Source of the DNA: Hydractinia symbiolongicarpus
Taxonomy: Eukaryota; Cnidaria; Hydrozoa; Anthoathecata; Hydractiniidae
Direction of reading: 5' to 3'
NCBI RefSeq assembly: GCF_029227915.1
Contig: NC_079883.1
Location: 30,382,001-30,446,000, forward strand
Length of the DNA stretch: 64,000 nt
This document shows, piece by piece, positions 47,036 through 58,830 of the stretch. A program made the translations under genes and the position numbers. Position 1 is the stretch's first letter, and each line of letters opens with the position of its first letter. The notes below the pieces were generated by a model. That model saw only the letters and a list, made by a program, of their open reading frames with translations. It was not told where the DNA came from and searched no databases.

Positions 47036-50000
47036 TTTTGACTATGCGGGCCGAGTCCGGGGTTTACGGGAAATGGCGGGTTTTCGTTTGCCGGCGATTA
47101 AACTTCTTTTTTTCAGCGTCTGATCAAAAATGAAAACATTTTTGAAAACTACAAGTCTCAAGCGTTTTAGTGGTGAACGAAAAATTTAAAAAATCGTTCG
47201 GGAAATGAGTTTATTCCCTGGGTACTTTCTTTGTATACATTCGACTATACGGGCCAAGCCCGGGATTTACGTGAAATCGCGGGATTTCGTTTGCCGGCGA
47301 TTAAACCTCTTTTATTAAGCGTCTCGTCAAAAATGAAAACATTTTTGAAAACTACAAGTCTCATGCGTTTTAGTGGTAAAAAAAAAATTTAAAAAATCGT
47401 TCGGGAAATGAGTTTACACCCTGGGTACTTTCTTTGTATACTTTTGACTATACGGGCCGAGTCCGGGATTTACGGGAAATCGTAGGTTTTCGTTTGCCGG
47501 CGATTAAACTTCTTTTATTCAGCGTCTCATCAAAAATGAAAACATTTTTGAAAACTACAAGTCTCATGCGTTTTAGTGGTAAAAAAAAAAATTTAAAAAA
47601 TCGTTCGGGAAATGAGTTTACACCCTGGTTACTTTCTTTGTATACTTTTGACTATACGGGCCGAGTCCGGGATTTACGGGAAATTGTAGGTTTTCGTTTG
47701 CCGGCGATTAAACTTCTTTTATTCAGCGTCTCATCAAAAATGAAAACATTTTTGAAAACTACAAGTCTCATGCGTTTTAGTGGTGAAAAAATAATTTAAA
47801 AAATCGTTCGGGAAATGAGTTTACTCCCTGGGTACTTTCTTTGTATACTTTTGACTATGCGGGCCGAGTCCGGGGTTTACGGGAAATGGCGGGTTTTCGT
47901 TTGCCGGCGACTAAACTTCTTTTATTCAACGTCTGATCAAAAATGAAAACATTTTTGAAAACTACAAGTCTCAAGCTTTTTAGTGGTGAAAAAAGAATTT
48001 AAAAAATCGTTCGGTAAATGAGTTTACTCCCTGGGTACTTTCTTTGTATACATTCGACTATACGGGCCAAGCCCGGGATTTACGGGAAATCGCGGGATTT
48101 CGTTTGCCGGCGATTAAACCTCTTTCATTAAGCGTCTCATCAAAAATGAAAACATTTTTAAAAACTACAAGTCTCATGCGTTTTAGTGGTAAAAAGAGAA
48201 TTTAAAAAATCGTTTCGGAAATGAGTTTACTCACAGGGTACTTTCTTTGTATACATTTGACTATACGGGCCAAGCCCGGGATTTACGGGAAATCGCGGGT
48301 TTTCGTTTGCCGGCGATTAAACCACTTTTATTCAGTGTCTCATTAAAAATGAAAACATTTTTGAAAACTACAAGTCTCATGCGTTTTAGTGGTGAAAAAA
48401 AAATTTAAAAAATCGTTTGGGAAATGAGTTTACACCCTGGGTACTTTCTTTGTATACTTTTGACTATACGGGCCGAGTCCGGGATTTACGGGAAATCGCA
48501 GGTTTTCGTTTGCCGGCGATTAAACTTCCTTTATTCAGCGTCTCATCAAAAATGAAAACATTTTTGAAAACTACAAGTCTCATGCGTTTTAGTGGTGAAA
48601 AAACAAATTAAAAAATCGTTCGGGAAATGAGTTTACTTCCTGGGTACTTTCTTTGTATACTTTTGACTATGCGGGCCGAGTCCGGGGTTTACGGGAAATG
48701 GCGGGTTTTCGTTTGCCGGCGATTAAACTTCTTTTTTTCAGCGTCTGATCAAAAATGAAAACATTTTTGAAAACTACAAGTCTCAAGCGTTTTAGTGGTG
48801 AAAGAAAAATTTAAAAAATCGTTCGGGAAATGAGTTTATTCCCTGGGTACTTTCTTTGTATACATTCGACTATACGGGCCAAGCCCGGGATTTACGTGAA
48901 ATCGCGGGATTTCGTTTGCCGGCGATTAAACCTCTTTTATTAAGCGTCTCGTCAAAAATGAAAACATTTTTGAAAACTACAAGTCTCATGCGTTTTAGTG
49001 GTAAAAAAAAAATTTAAAAAATCGTTCGGGAAATGAGTTTACACCCTGGGTACTTTCTTTGTATACTTTTGACTATACGGGCCGAGTCCGGGATTTACGG
49101 GAAATCGTAGGTTTTCGTTTGCCGGCGATTAAACTTCTTTTATTCAGCGTCTCATCAAAAATGAAAACATTTTTGAAAACTACAAGTCTCATGCGTTTTA
49201 GTGGTAAAAAAAAAAATTTAAAAAATCGTTCGGGAAATGAGTTTACACCCTGGTTACTTTCTTTGTATACTTTTGACTATACGGGCCGAGTCCGGGATTT
49301 ACGGGAAATCGTAGGTTTTCGTTTGCCGGCGATTAAACTTCTTTTATTCAGCGTCTCATCAAAAATGAAAACATTTTTGAAAACTACAAGTCTCATGCGT
49401 TTTAGTGGTGAAAAAATAATTTAAAAAATCGTTCGGGAAATGAGTTTACTCCCTGGGTACTTTCTTTGTATACTTTTGACTATGCGGGCCGAGTCCGGGG
49501 TTTACGGGAAATGGCGGGTTTTCGTTTGCCGGCGACTAAACTTCTTTTATTCAACGTCTGATCAAAAATGAAAACATTTTTGAAAACTACAAGTCTCAAG
49601 CTTTTTAGTGGTGAAAAAAGAATTTAAAAAATCGTTCGGTAAATGAGTTTACTCCCTGGGTACTTTCTTTGTATACATTCGACTATACGGGCCAAGCCCG
49701 GGATTTACGGGAAATCGCGGGATTTCGTTTGCCGGCGATTAAACCTCTTTCATTAAGCGTCTCATCAAAAATGAAAACATTTTTAAAAACTACAAGTCTC
49801 ATGCGTTTTAGTGGTAAAAAGAGAATTTAAAAAATCGTTTCGGAAATGAGTTTACTCACAGGGTACTTTCTTTGTATACATTTGACTATACGGGCCAAGC
49901 CCGGGATTTACGGGAAATCGCGGGTTTTCGTTTGCCGGCGATTAAACCACTTTTATTCAGTGTCTCATTAAAAATGAAAACATTTTTGAAAACTACAAGT

Positions 50001-50285
50001 CTCATGCGTTTTAGTGGTGAAAAAAAAATTTAAAAAATCGTTTGGGAAATGAGTTTACACCCTGGGTACTTTCTTTGTATACTTTTGACTATACGGGCCG
50101 AGTCCGGGATTTACGGGAAATCGCAGGTTTTCGTTTGCCGGCGATTAAACTTCCTTTATTCAGCGTCTCATCAAAAATGAAAACATTTTTGAAAACTACA
50201 AGTCTCATGCGTTTTAGTGGTGAAAAAACAAATTAAAAAATCGTTCGGGAAATGAGTTTACTTCCTGGGTACTTTCTTTGTATAC
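47036..50285 (+). repeat. Tandem pair of an 8-monomer repeat (1,625 bp)
   Basis: Copy 1 is about 47036-48660 and copy 2 about 48661-50285. Marks include ACGTGAAATCGCGGG, AAATCGTAGG units with eleven A (about 47580 and 49205), CCTGGTTACTTTC, GGCGACTAAACTTC with TTCAACGTCTG, CAAGCTTTTTAGTGG, GTTCGGTAAATG, the AAAAAGAGAATTT barcode and GAAAAAACAAATT. Differences are rare, such as GTGAACGAAAAATTT near 47173 against GTGAAAGAAAAATTT, and AAATTGTAGG near 47682 against AAATCGTAGG. Confidence 0.87.
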
Positions 50286-50696
50286 TTTTGACTATACGGG
50301 CCAAGCCCGGGATTTACGGGAAATCGCGGGTTTTCGTTTGCCGGCGATTAAACCACTTTTATTCAGTGTCTCATTAAAAATGAAAACATTTTTGAAAACT
50401 ACAAGTCTCATGCGTTTTAGTGGTGAAAAAAAAATTTAAAAAATCGTTTGGGAAATGAGTTTACACCCTGGGTACTTTCTTTGTATACTTTTGACTATAC
50501 GGGCCGAGTCCGGGATTTACGGGAAATCGCAGGTTTTCGTTTGCCGGCGATTAAACTTCCTTTATTCAGCGTCTCATCAAAAATGAAAACATTTTTGAAA
50601 ACTACAAGTCTCATGCGTTTTAGTGGTGAAAAAACAAATTAAAAAATCGTTCGGGAAATGAGTTTACTTCCTGGGTACTTTCTTTGTATACTTTTG
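49885..50696 (+). repeat. Tandem pair of a 2-monomer repeat (406 bp)
   Basis: The dimer made of a TTCAGTGTCTCATTAAAAATG unit and a GAAAAAACAAATT unit at about 49885-50290 is repeated at about 50291-50696. The offset is 406 bp at the TTTGGGAAATGAG words (50042 and 50448). The same dimer reappears around 55.1, 61.2, 61.5 and 62.6 kb, so it is a mobile module of the right part of the array. Confidence 0.8.
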
Positions 50697-53255
50697 ACTA
50701 TACGGGCCAAGCCCGGGATTTACGGGAAATCGCGGGTTTTCGTTTGCCGGCGATTAAACTTCTTTTATTCAGCGTCTCATCAAAAATGAAAACATTTTTG
50801 AAAACTATAAGTCTTATGCGTTTTAGTGGTGAAAAAATAATTTAAAAAATCGTTCCGGAAATGAGTTTACTCACAGGGTACTTTCTTTGTATACATTCAA
50901 CTATACGGGCCAAGCCCGGGATTTACGGGAAATCGCGGGTTTTCGTTTGCCGGCGATTAAACCTCTTTCATTAGGCGTCTCATCAAAAATGAAAACATTT
51001 TTGAAAACTACAAGTCTCAAGCTTTTTAGTGGTGAAAAAAGAATTTAAAAAATCGTTCGGGAAATGAGTTTACTCCCTGGGTACTTTCTTTAAATACATT
51101 CGACTATACGGGCCAAGCCCGGGATTTACGGGAAATCGCGGGATTTCGTTTGCCGGCGATTAAACCTCTTTCATTAAGCGTCTCATCAAAAATGAAAACA
51201 TTTTTAAAAACTACAAGTCTCATGCGTTTTAGTGGTAAAAAGAGAATTTAAAAAATCGTTTCGGAAATGAGTTTACTCACAGGGTACTTTCTTTGTATAC
51301 TTTTGACTATGCGGGCCGAGTCCGGGGTTTACGGGAAATGGCGGGTTTTCGTTTGCCGGCGACTAAACTTCTTTTATTCAACGTCTGATCAAAAATGAAA
51401 ACATTTTTGAAAACTACAAGTCTCAAGCTTTTTAGTGGTGAAAAAAGAATTTAAAAAATCGTTCGGGAAATGAGTTTACTCCCTGGGTACTTTCTTTGTA
51501 TACATTCGACTATACGGGCCAAGCCCGGGATTTACGGGAAATCGCGGGATTTCGTTTGCCGGCGATTAAACCTCTTTCATTAAGCGTCTCATCAAAAATG
51601 AAAACATTTTTAAAAACTACAAGTCTCATGCGTTTTAGTGGTAAAAAGAGAATTTAAAAAATCGTTTCGGAAATGAGTTTACTCACAGGGTACTTTCTTT
51701 GTATACATTTGACTATACGGGCCAAGCCCGGGATTTACGGGAAATCGCGGGTTTTCGTTTGCCGGCGATTAAACCACTTTTATTCAGTGTCTCATTAAAA
51801 ATGAAAACATTTTTGAAAACTACAAGTCTCATGCGTTTTAGTGGTGAAAAAAAAATTTAAAAAATCGTTTGGGAAATGAGTTTACACCCTGGGTACTTTC
51901 TTTGTATACTTTTGACTATACGGGCCGAGTCCGGGATTTACGGGAAATCGCAGGTTTTCGTTTGCCGGCGATTAAACTTCCTTTATTCAGCGTCTGATCA
52001 AAAATGAAAACATTTTTGAAAACTACAAGTCTCATGCGTTTTAGTGGTGAAAAAACAAATTAAAAAATCGTTCGGGAAATGAGTTTACTTCCTGGGTACT
52101 TTCTTTGTATACTTTTGACTATACGGGCCAAGCCCGGGATTTACGGGAAATCGCGGGTTTTCGTTTGCCGGCGATTAAACTTCTTTTATTCAGCGTCTCA
52201 TCAAAAATGAAAACATTTTTGAAAACTATAAGTCTTATGCGTTTTAGTGGTGAAAAAATAATTTAAAAAATCGTTCCGGAAATGAGTTTACTCACAGGGT
52301 ACTTTCTTTGTATACATTCAACTATACGGGCCAAGCCCGGGATTTACGGGAAATCGCGGGTTTTCGTTTGCCGGCGATTAAACCTCTTTCATTAGGCGTC
52401 TCATCAAAAATGAAAACATTTTTGAAAACTACAAGTCTTATGCGTTTTAGTGGTGAAAAAATAATTTAAAAAATCGTTTTGAAAATGAGTTTACTCACAG
52501 GGTACTTTCTTTGTACACATTCGACTATACGGGCCAAGCCCGGGATTTACGGGAAATCGCGGGTTTTCGTTTGCCGGCGATTAAACTTCTTTTATTCAGC
52601 GTCTTATCAAAAATGAAAACATTTTTAAAAACTACAAGTCTCATGGCCTTTAGTGGTAAAAAAAATATTTAAAAAATCGTTCGGGAAATGAGTTCACTCC
52701 CTGGGTACTTTCTTAGTGTACATTCGACTATACGGGCCAAGCCCGGGATTTACGGCAAATCGCGGGATTTCGTTTGCCGGCGATTAAACCTCTTTCATTA
52801 AGCGTCTCATCAAAAATCAAATAAATTTTTGAAAACTGCAAGTGTCATGCGTTTTAGTGGTGAAAAGATAATTTAAAAAATCGTTTTGGAAATGAGTTTA
52901 CTCACAGGGTACTTTCTTTGTATACATTCGACTATACGGGCCAAGCCCGGGATTTACGGGAAATCGCGGGTTTTCGTTTGCCGGCGATTAAACCTCTTTC
53001 ATTAAGCGTCTCATCGAAAATGAAAACATTTTTGAAAACTACAAGTCTCATGCGTTTTAGTGGTAAAAAAAAATATTAAAAAAATCGTTCGGGAAATGAG
53101 TTTACTCCCTGGATACTTTCTTTGTATACTTTTGACTATACGGGCCGAGTCCGGGATTTACGGGAAATCGCAGGTTTTCGTTTGCCGGCGATTAAACTTC
53201 TTTTATTCAGCGTCTCATCAAAAATGAAAACATTTTTGAAAACTACAAGTCTCAT
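50697..53255 (+). repeat. Mosaic block with repeated 7-unit register, copy 1 of the 52-64 kb module
   Basis: TATAAGTCTTATGCG occurs at about 50806 and 52227, 1,421 bp (seven units) apart, linking two similar stretches. From about 52.1 kb the block contains TTCAACTATACGGG, GTACACATTCGAC, TTCTTAGTGTACATTC (52711) and AATCAAATAAATTTTTG (about 52816). Those marks recur in the same order near 55.5-56.1 kb and 62.9-63.6 kb. TTTAAATACATTCG near 51090 is a private substitution. Confidence 0.7.
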
Positions 53256-54341
53256 GCGTTTTAGTGGTAAAAAAAAAAATTAAAAAAATCGTTCGGGAAA
53301 TGAGTTTACTCCCTGGATACTTTCTTTGTATACTTTTGACTATACGGGCCGAGTCCGGGATTTACGGGAAATCGCAGGTTTTCGTTTGCCGGCGATTAAA
53401 CTTCTTTTATTCAGCGTCTCATCAAAAATGAAAACATTTTTGAAAACTAAAAGTCTCATGCGTTTTAGTGGTGAAAAAATAAATTAAAAAATCGTTCGGG
53501 AAATGAGTTTACTTCCTGGGTACTTTCTTTGTATACTTTTGACTATACGGGCCAAGCCCGGGATTTACGGGAAATCGCAGGTTTTCGTTTGCCGGCGATT
53601 AAACTTCTTTTATTCAGCGTCTCATCAAAAATGAAAACATTTTTGAAAACTACAAGTCTTATGCGTTTTAGTGGTGAAAAAATAATTTAAAAAATCGTTC
53701 CGGAAATGAGTTTACTCACAGGGTACTTTCTTTGTTTACATTCGACTATACGGGCCAAGCCCGGGATTTACGGGAAATCGCGGGTTTTCGTTTGCCGGCG
53801 ATTAAACCTCTTTCATTAGGCGTCTCATCAAACATGAAAACATTTTTGAAAACTACAAGTCTCAGGCGTTTTAGTGGTTAAAAAAAAAAATTAAAAAATC
53901 GTTCGGGAAATGAGTTTACACCCTGGGTACTTTCTTTGTATACTTTTGACTATACGGGCCGAGTCCAGGATTTACGGGAAATCGCAGGTTTTCGTTTGCC
54001 GGCGATTAAACTTCTTTTATTCAGCGTCTCATCAAAGATGAAAACATTTTTGAAAACTACAAGTCTCATGCGTTTTAGTGGTGAAAAAATAATTTAAAAA
54101 ATCGTTCGGGAAATGAGTTTACTCCCTGGGTACTTTATTTCTATACTTTTGACTATGCGGGCCGAGTCCGGGGTTTACGGGAAATGACGGGTTTTCGTTT
54201 GCCGGCGATTAAACTTTTTTTGTTCAGCGTCTGATCTAAAATGAAAACATTTTTGAAAACTACAAGTCTCAAGCGTTTTAGTGGTGAAAGAAAAATTTAA
54301 AAAATCGTTCGGGAAATGAGTTTATTCCCTGGGTACTTTCT

Positions 54342-54911
54342 TTGTATACATTCGACTATACGGGCCAAGCCCGGGATTTACGTGAAATCGCGGGATTTCG
54401 TTTGCCGGCGATTAAACCTCTTTTATTAAGCGTCTCGTCAAAAATGAAAACATTTTTGAAAACTACAAGTCTCATGCGTTTTAGTGGTAAAAAAAAAAAT
54501 TTTAAAAATCGTTCGGGAAATGAGTTTACACCCAGGGTACTTTCTTTGTATACTTTTGACTATACGGGCCGAGTCCGGGATTTACGGGAAATCGTAGGTT
54601 TTCGTTTGCGGGCGAATAAACTTCTTTTATTCAGCGTCTCATCAAAAATGAAAACATTTTTGAAAACTACAAGTCTCATGCGTTTTAGTGGTAAAAAAAA
54701 AAATTTAAAAAATCGTTCGGGAAATGAGTTTACACCCTGGTTACTTTCTTTGTATACTTTTGACTATACGGGCCGAGTCCGGGATTTACGGGAAATCGTA
54801 GGTTTTCGTTTGCCGGCGATTAAACTTCTTTTATTCAGCGTCTCATCAAAAATGAAAACATTTTTGAAAACTACAAGTCTCATGCGTTTTAGTGGTAAAA
54901 AGATAATTTAA
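54342..54911 (+). repeat. Frame-compatible run of three monomers (longest open frame in the window)
   Basis: Here two consecutive barcode tracts have one extra A, so the units are 204 bp, a multiple of three. A frame that normally ends in each unit then reads through for 189 codons. The product would be three imperfect copies of the same about 68-residue translation, rich in Lys, Leu, Phe and Ser, beginning at TTG. There is no Kozak-like ATG, no separate promoter and no conservation beyond that of the repeat. I regard it as satellite, not as a gene. Confidence 0.8.
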
Positions 54912-55122
54912 AAAATCGTTTCGGAAATGAGTTTACTCACAGGGTACTTTCTTTGTATACATTTGACTATACGGGCCAAGCCCGGGATTTACGGGAAATC
55001 GCGGGTTTTCGTTTGCCGGCGATTAAACCACTTTTATTCAGTTTCTCATTAAAAATGAAAACATTTTTAAAAACTACAAGTCTCATGCGTTTTAGTGGTG
55101 AAAAAAAAATTTAAAAAATCGT

Positions 55123-56130
55123 TTGGGAAATGAGTTTACACCCTGGGTACTTTCTTTGTATACTTTTGACTATACGGGCCGAGTCCGGGATTTACGGGAA
55201 ATCGCAGGTTTTCGTTTGCCGGCGATTAAACTTCCTTTATTCAGCGTCTCATCAAAAATGAAAACATTTTTGAAAACTACAAGTCTCATGCGTTTTAGTG
55301 GTGAAAAAACAAATTAAAAAATCGTTCGGGAAATGAGTTTACTTCCTGGGTACTTTCTTTGTATACTTTTGACTATACGGGCCAAGCCCGGGATTTACGG
55401 GAAATCGCGGGTTTTCGTTTGCCGGCGATTAAACTTCTTTTATTCAGCGTCTCATCAAAAATGAAAACATTTTTGAAAACTATAAGTCTTATGCGTTTTA
55501 GTGGTGAAAAAATAATTTAAAAAATCGTTCCGGAAATGAGTTTACTCACAGGGTACTTTCTTTGTATACATTCAACTATACGGGCCAAGCCCGGGATTTA
55601 CGGGAAATCGCGGGTTTTCGTTTACCGGCGATTAAACCTCTTTCATTAGGCGTCTCATCAAAAATGAAAACATTTTTGAAAACTACAAGTCTTATGCGTT
55701 TTAGTGGTGAAAAAATAATTTAAAAAATCGTTTTGGAAATGAGTTTACTCACAGGGTACTTTCTTTGTACACATTCGACTATACGGGCCAAGCCCGGGAT
55801 TTACGGGAAATCGCGGGTTTTCGTTTGCCGGCGATTAAACTTCTTTTATTCAGCGTCTTATCAAAAATGAAAACATTTTTAAAAACTACAAGTCTCATGG
55901 CCTTTAGTGGTAAAAAAAATATTTAAAAAATCGTTCGGGAAATGAGTTCACTCCCTGGGTACTTTCTTAGTGTACATTCGACTATACGGGCCAAGCCCGG
56001 GATTTACGGCAAATCGCGGGATTTCGTTTGCCGGCGATTAAACCTCTTTCATTAAGCGTCTCATCAAAAATCAAATAAATTTTTGAAAACTGCAAGTGTC
56101 ATGCGTTTTAGTGGTGAAAAGATAATTTAA
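55123..56130 (+). repeat. Copy 2 of the 52-64 kb module, truncated
   Basis: This segment matches the first module at an offset of 3,254 bp (TATAAGTCTT at 55481 and 52227; TTCTTAGTGTAC at 55965 and 52711). It ends in the barcode tract GAAAAGATAATTTAAAAAATCGTT near 56130. There the sequence switches from the expected TTTTGGAAATG unit to TTCGGGAAATG with TACCTGGGTTATTTC, the start of the 15,635-bp duplicated segment. It contains a private TTTCTCATTAAAAATG change near 55041. Confidence 0.75.
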
Positions 56131-58830
56131 AAAATCGTTCGGGAAATGAGTTTACTACCTGGGTTATTTCTTTGTATACTTTTAACTATGCGGGCCGAGT
56201 CCGGAGTTTACGGGAAATGGCGGGTTTTCGTTTGCCGGCGATTAAACTTCTTTTATTCAGCGTCTGATCAAAAATGAAAACATTTTTGAAAACTACAAGT
56301 CTCAAGCGTTTTAGTGGTGAAAAAAAAATTTAAAAAATCGTTCGGGAAATGAGTTTACGCCCTGGGTACTTTCTTTGTATACTTTTGACTATACGGGCCG
56401 AGTCCTGGATTTACGGGAAATCGCAGGTTTTCGTTTGCCGGCGATTAAACTTCTTTTATTCAGCGTCTCATCAAAAATGAAAACATTTTTGAAAACTACA
56501 AGTCTCATGCGTTTTAGTGGTGAAAAAATAATTTAAAAAATCGTTCCGGAAATGAGTTTACTCACAGGGTACTTTCTTTGTATACATTCGACTATACGGG
56601 CCAAGCCCGGGATTTACGGGAAATCGCGGGTTTTCGTTTGCCGGCGATTAAACCTCTTTCATTAAGCGTCTCATCAAACATGAAAACATTTTTAAAAACT
56701 ACAAGTCTCGTGCGTTTTAGTGGTAAAAAAAAAATTTAAAAAATCGTTCGGGAAATGAGTTTACTCCCTGGGTACTTTCTTTGTATACATTCGACTATAC
56801 GGGCCAAGTCCGGGATTTACGGGAAATCGCGGGTTTTCGTTTGCCGGCGATTAAACCTCTTTCATTAGGCGTCTCATCAAAAATGAAAACATTTTTGAAA
56901 ACTACAAGTCTTATGCGTTTTAGTGGTGAAAAAATAATTTAAAAAATCGTGCTGGAAATGAGTTTACTCACAGGGTACTTTCTTTGTATACATTCGACTA
57001 TACGGGCCAAGCCCGGGATTTACGGGAAATCGCTGGTTTTCGTTTGCCGGCGATTAAACCTCTTTCATTAAGCGTCTCATCAAAAATGAAAACATTTTTG
57101 AATACTACAAGTCTCATGCTTTTAGTGGTGAAAAGATAATTTAAGAAATCGTTTTGGAAATGAGTTTACTCACAGGGTACTTTCTTTGTATACATTCGAC
57201 TATACGGGCCAAGCCCGGGATTTACGGGAAATCGCGGGTTTTCGTTTGCCGGCGATTAAACCTCTTTCATTAAGCGTCTCATCGAAATTGAAAACATTTT
57301 TGAAAACTACAAGTCTCATGCGTTTTAGTGGTAAAAAAAATTAAAAAAATCTTCGGGAAATGAGTTTACTCCCTGGGTACTTTCTCTGTATACTTTTGAC
57401 TATACGGGCCGAGGTCGGGATTTACGGGAAGTCGCGGGTTTTCGTTTGCCGGCGATTAAACTTCTTTTATTCAGCGTCTCATCAAAAATGAAAACATTTT
57501 TAAAAACTACAAGTCTCATGGGCTTTAGTGGTGAAATAATAATTTAAAAAATCGTTCGGGAAATGAGTTTACACCCTGGGTACTTTCATTGTATACTTTT
57601 GACTATACGAGCCGAGTCCGGGATTTACGGGAAATCGCTGGTTTTCGTTTGCCGGCGATTAAATTTCTTTTGTTCAGCGTCTGATCAAAAATGAAAACAT
57701 TTTTGAAAACTACAAGTCTCAAGCGTTTTAGTGGTGAAAGGAAAATTTAAAAAATCGTTCGGGAAATAAGTTTATTCCCTGGGTACTTTCTTTGTATACA
57801 TTCGACTATACGGGCCAAGCCCGGGATTTACGGGAAATCGCGGGATTTCGATTGCTGGCGATTAAACCTCTTTCATTAAGCGTCTCGTCAAAAATGAAAA
57901 CATTTTTGAAAACTACAAGTCTCAGGCGTTTTAGTGGTTAAAAAAAAATTTAAAAAATCGTTCGGGAAATGAGTTTACACCCTGGGTACTTTCTTTGTAT
58001 ACTTTTGACTATACGGGCCGAGTCCGGGATTTACGGGAAATCGCAGGTTTTCGTTTGCCGGCGATTAAACTTCTTTTATTCAGCGTCTCATCAAAAATGA
58101 AAACATTTTTGAAAACTACAAGTCTCATGCGTTTTAGTGGTGAAAAAATAATTTAAAAAATCGTTCGGGAAATGAGTTTACTCCCTGGGTACTTTCTTTG
58201 TATACTTTTGACTATACGGGCCGAGTCCGGGATTTACGGGAAATCGCGTGTTTTTGTTTGCCGGCGATTAAACTTCTTTTATTCAGCGTCTCATCAAAAA
58301 TAAAAACATTTTTGAAAACTACAAGTCTCATGCGTTTTAGTGGTGAAAAAATAATTTAAAAAATCGTTCGGGAAATGAGTTTACTCCCTGGGTACTTTCT
58401 TTGTATACATTCGACTATACGGGCCAAGCCTGGGATTTACGGGAAATCGCGGGTTTTCGTTTGCCGGCGATTAAACCTCTTTCATTAAGCGTCTCATCAA
58501 AAATGAAAACATTTTTGAAAACTACAAGTCTCATGCGTTTTAGTGGTGAAAAAATAAATTAAAAAAACGTTCCGGAAATGAGTTTACTCACAGGGTACTT
58601 TCTTTGTATACATTCGACTATACGGGCCAAGCCCGGGATTTACGGGAAATCGCGGGTTTTCGTTTGCCGGCGATTAAACCTCTTTCATTAAGCGTCTCAT
58701 CAAACATGAAAACATTTTTGAAAACAACAAGTCTCGTGCGTTTTAGTGGTAAAAAAAAAATTTAAAAAATCGTTCGGGAAATGAGTTTACTCCCTGGGTA
58801 CTTTCTTTGTAAACATTCGACTATACGGGC
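56121..58830 (+). repeat. 2.7-kb segment shared with 40.49-43.20 kb (right copy)
   Basis: This copy sits 15,635 bp from its partner, with unrelated arrangements of monomers between and around them, so it is not a simple tandem neighbour. Differences from the left copy are scattered single bases: GTTTACGCCCTGGG near 56356, CATTAGGCGTC near 56866, and AAAAATAAAAAC near 58299. Both junctions lie inside monomers, at a barcode tract on the left and within GGGCC-AAG or GAG on the right. Confidence 0.82.

Noticed and set aside
54342-54911. 189-codon open frame as a repetitive-protein gene
   Set aside because: It is three satellite monomers joined by one-base A-run expansions, starting at TTG, with no feature separate from the repeat.
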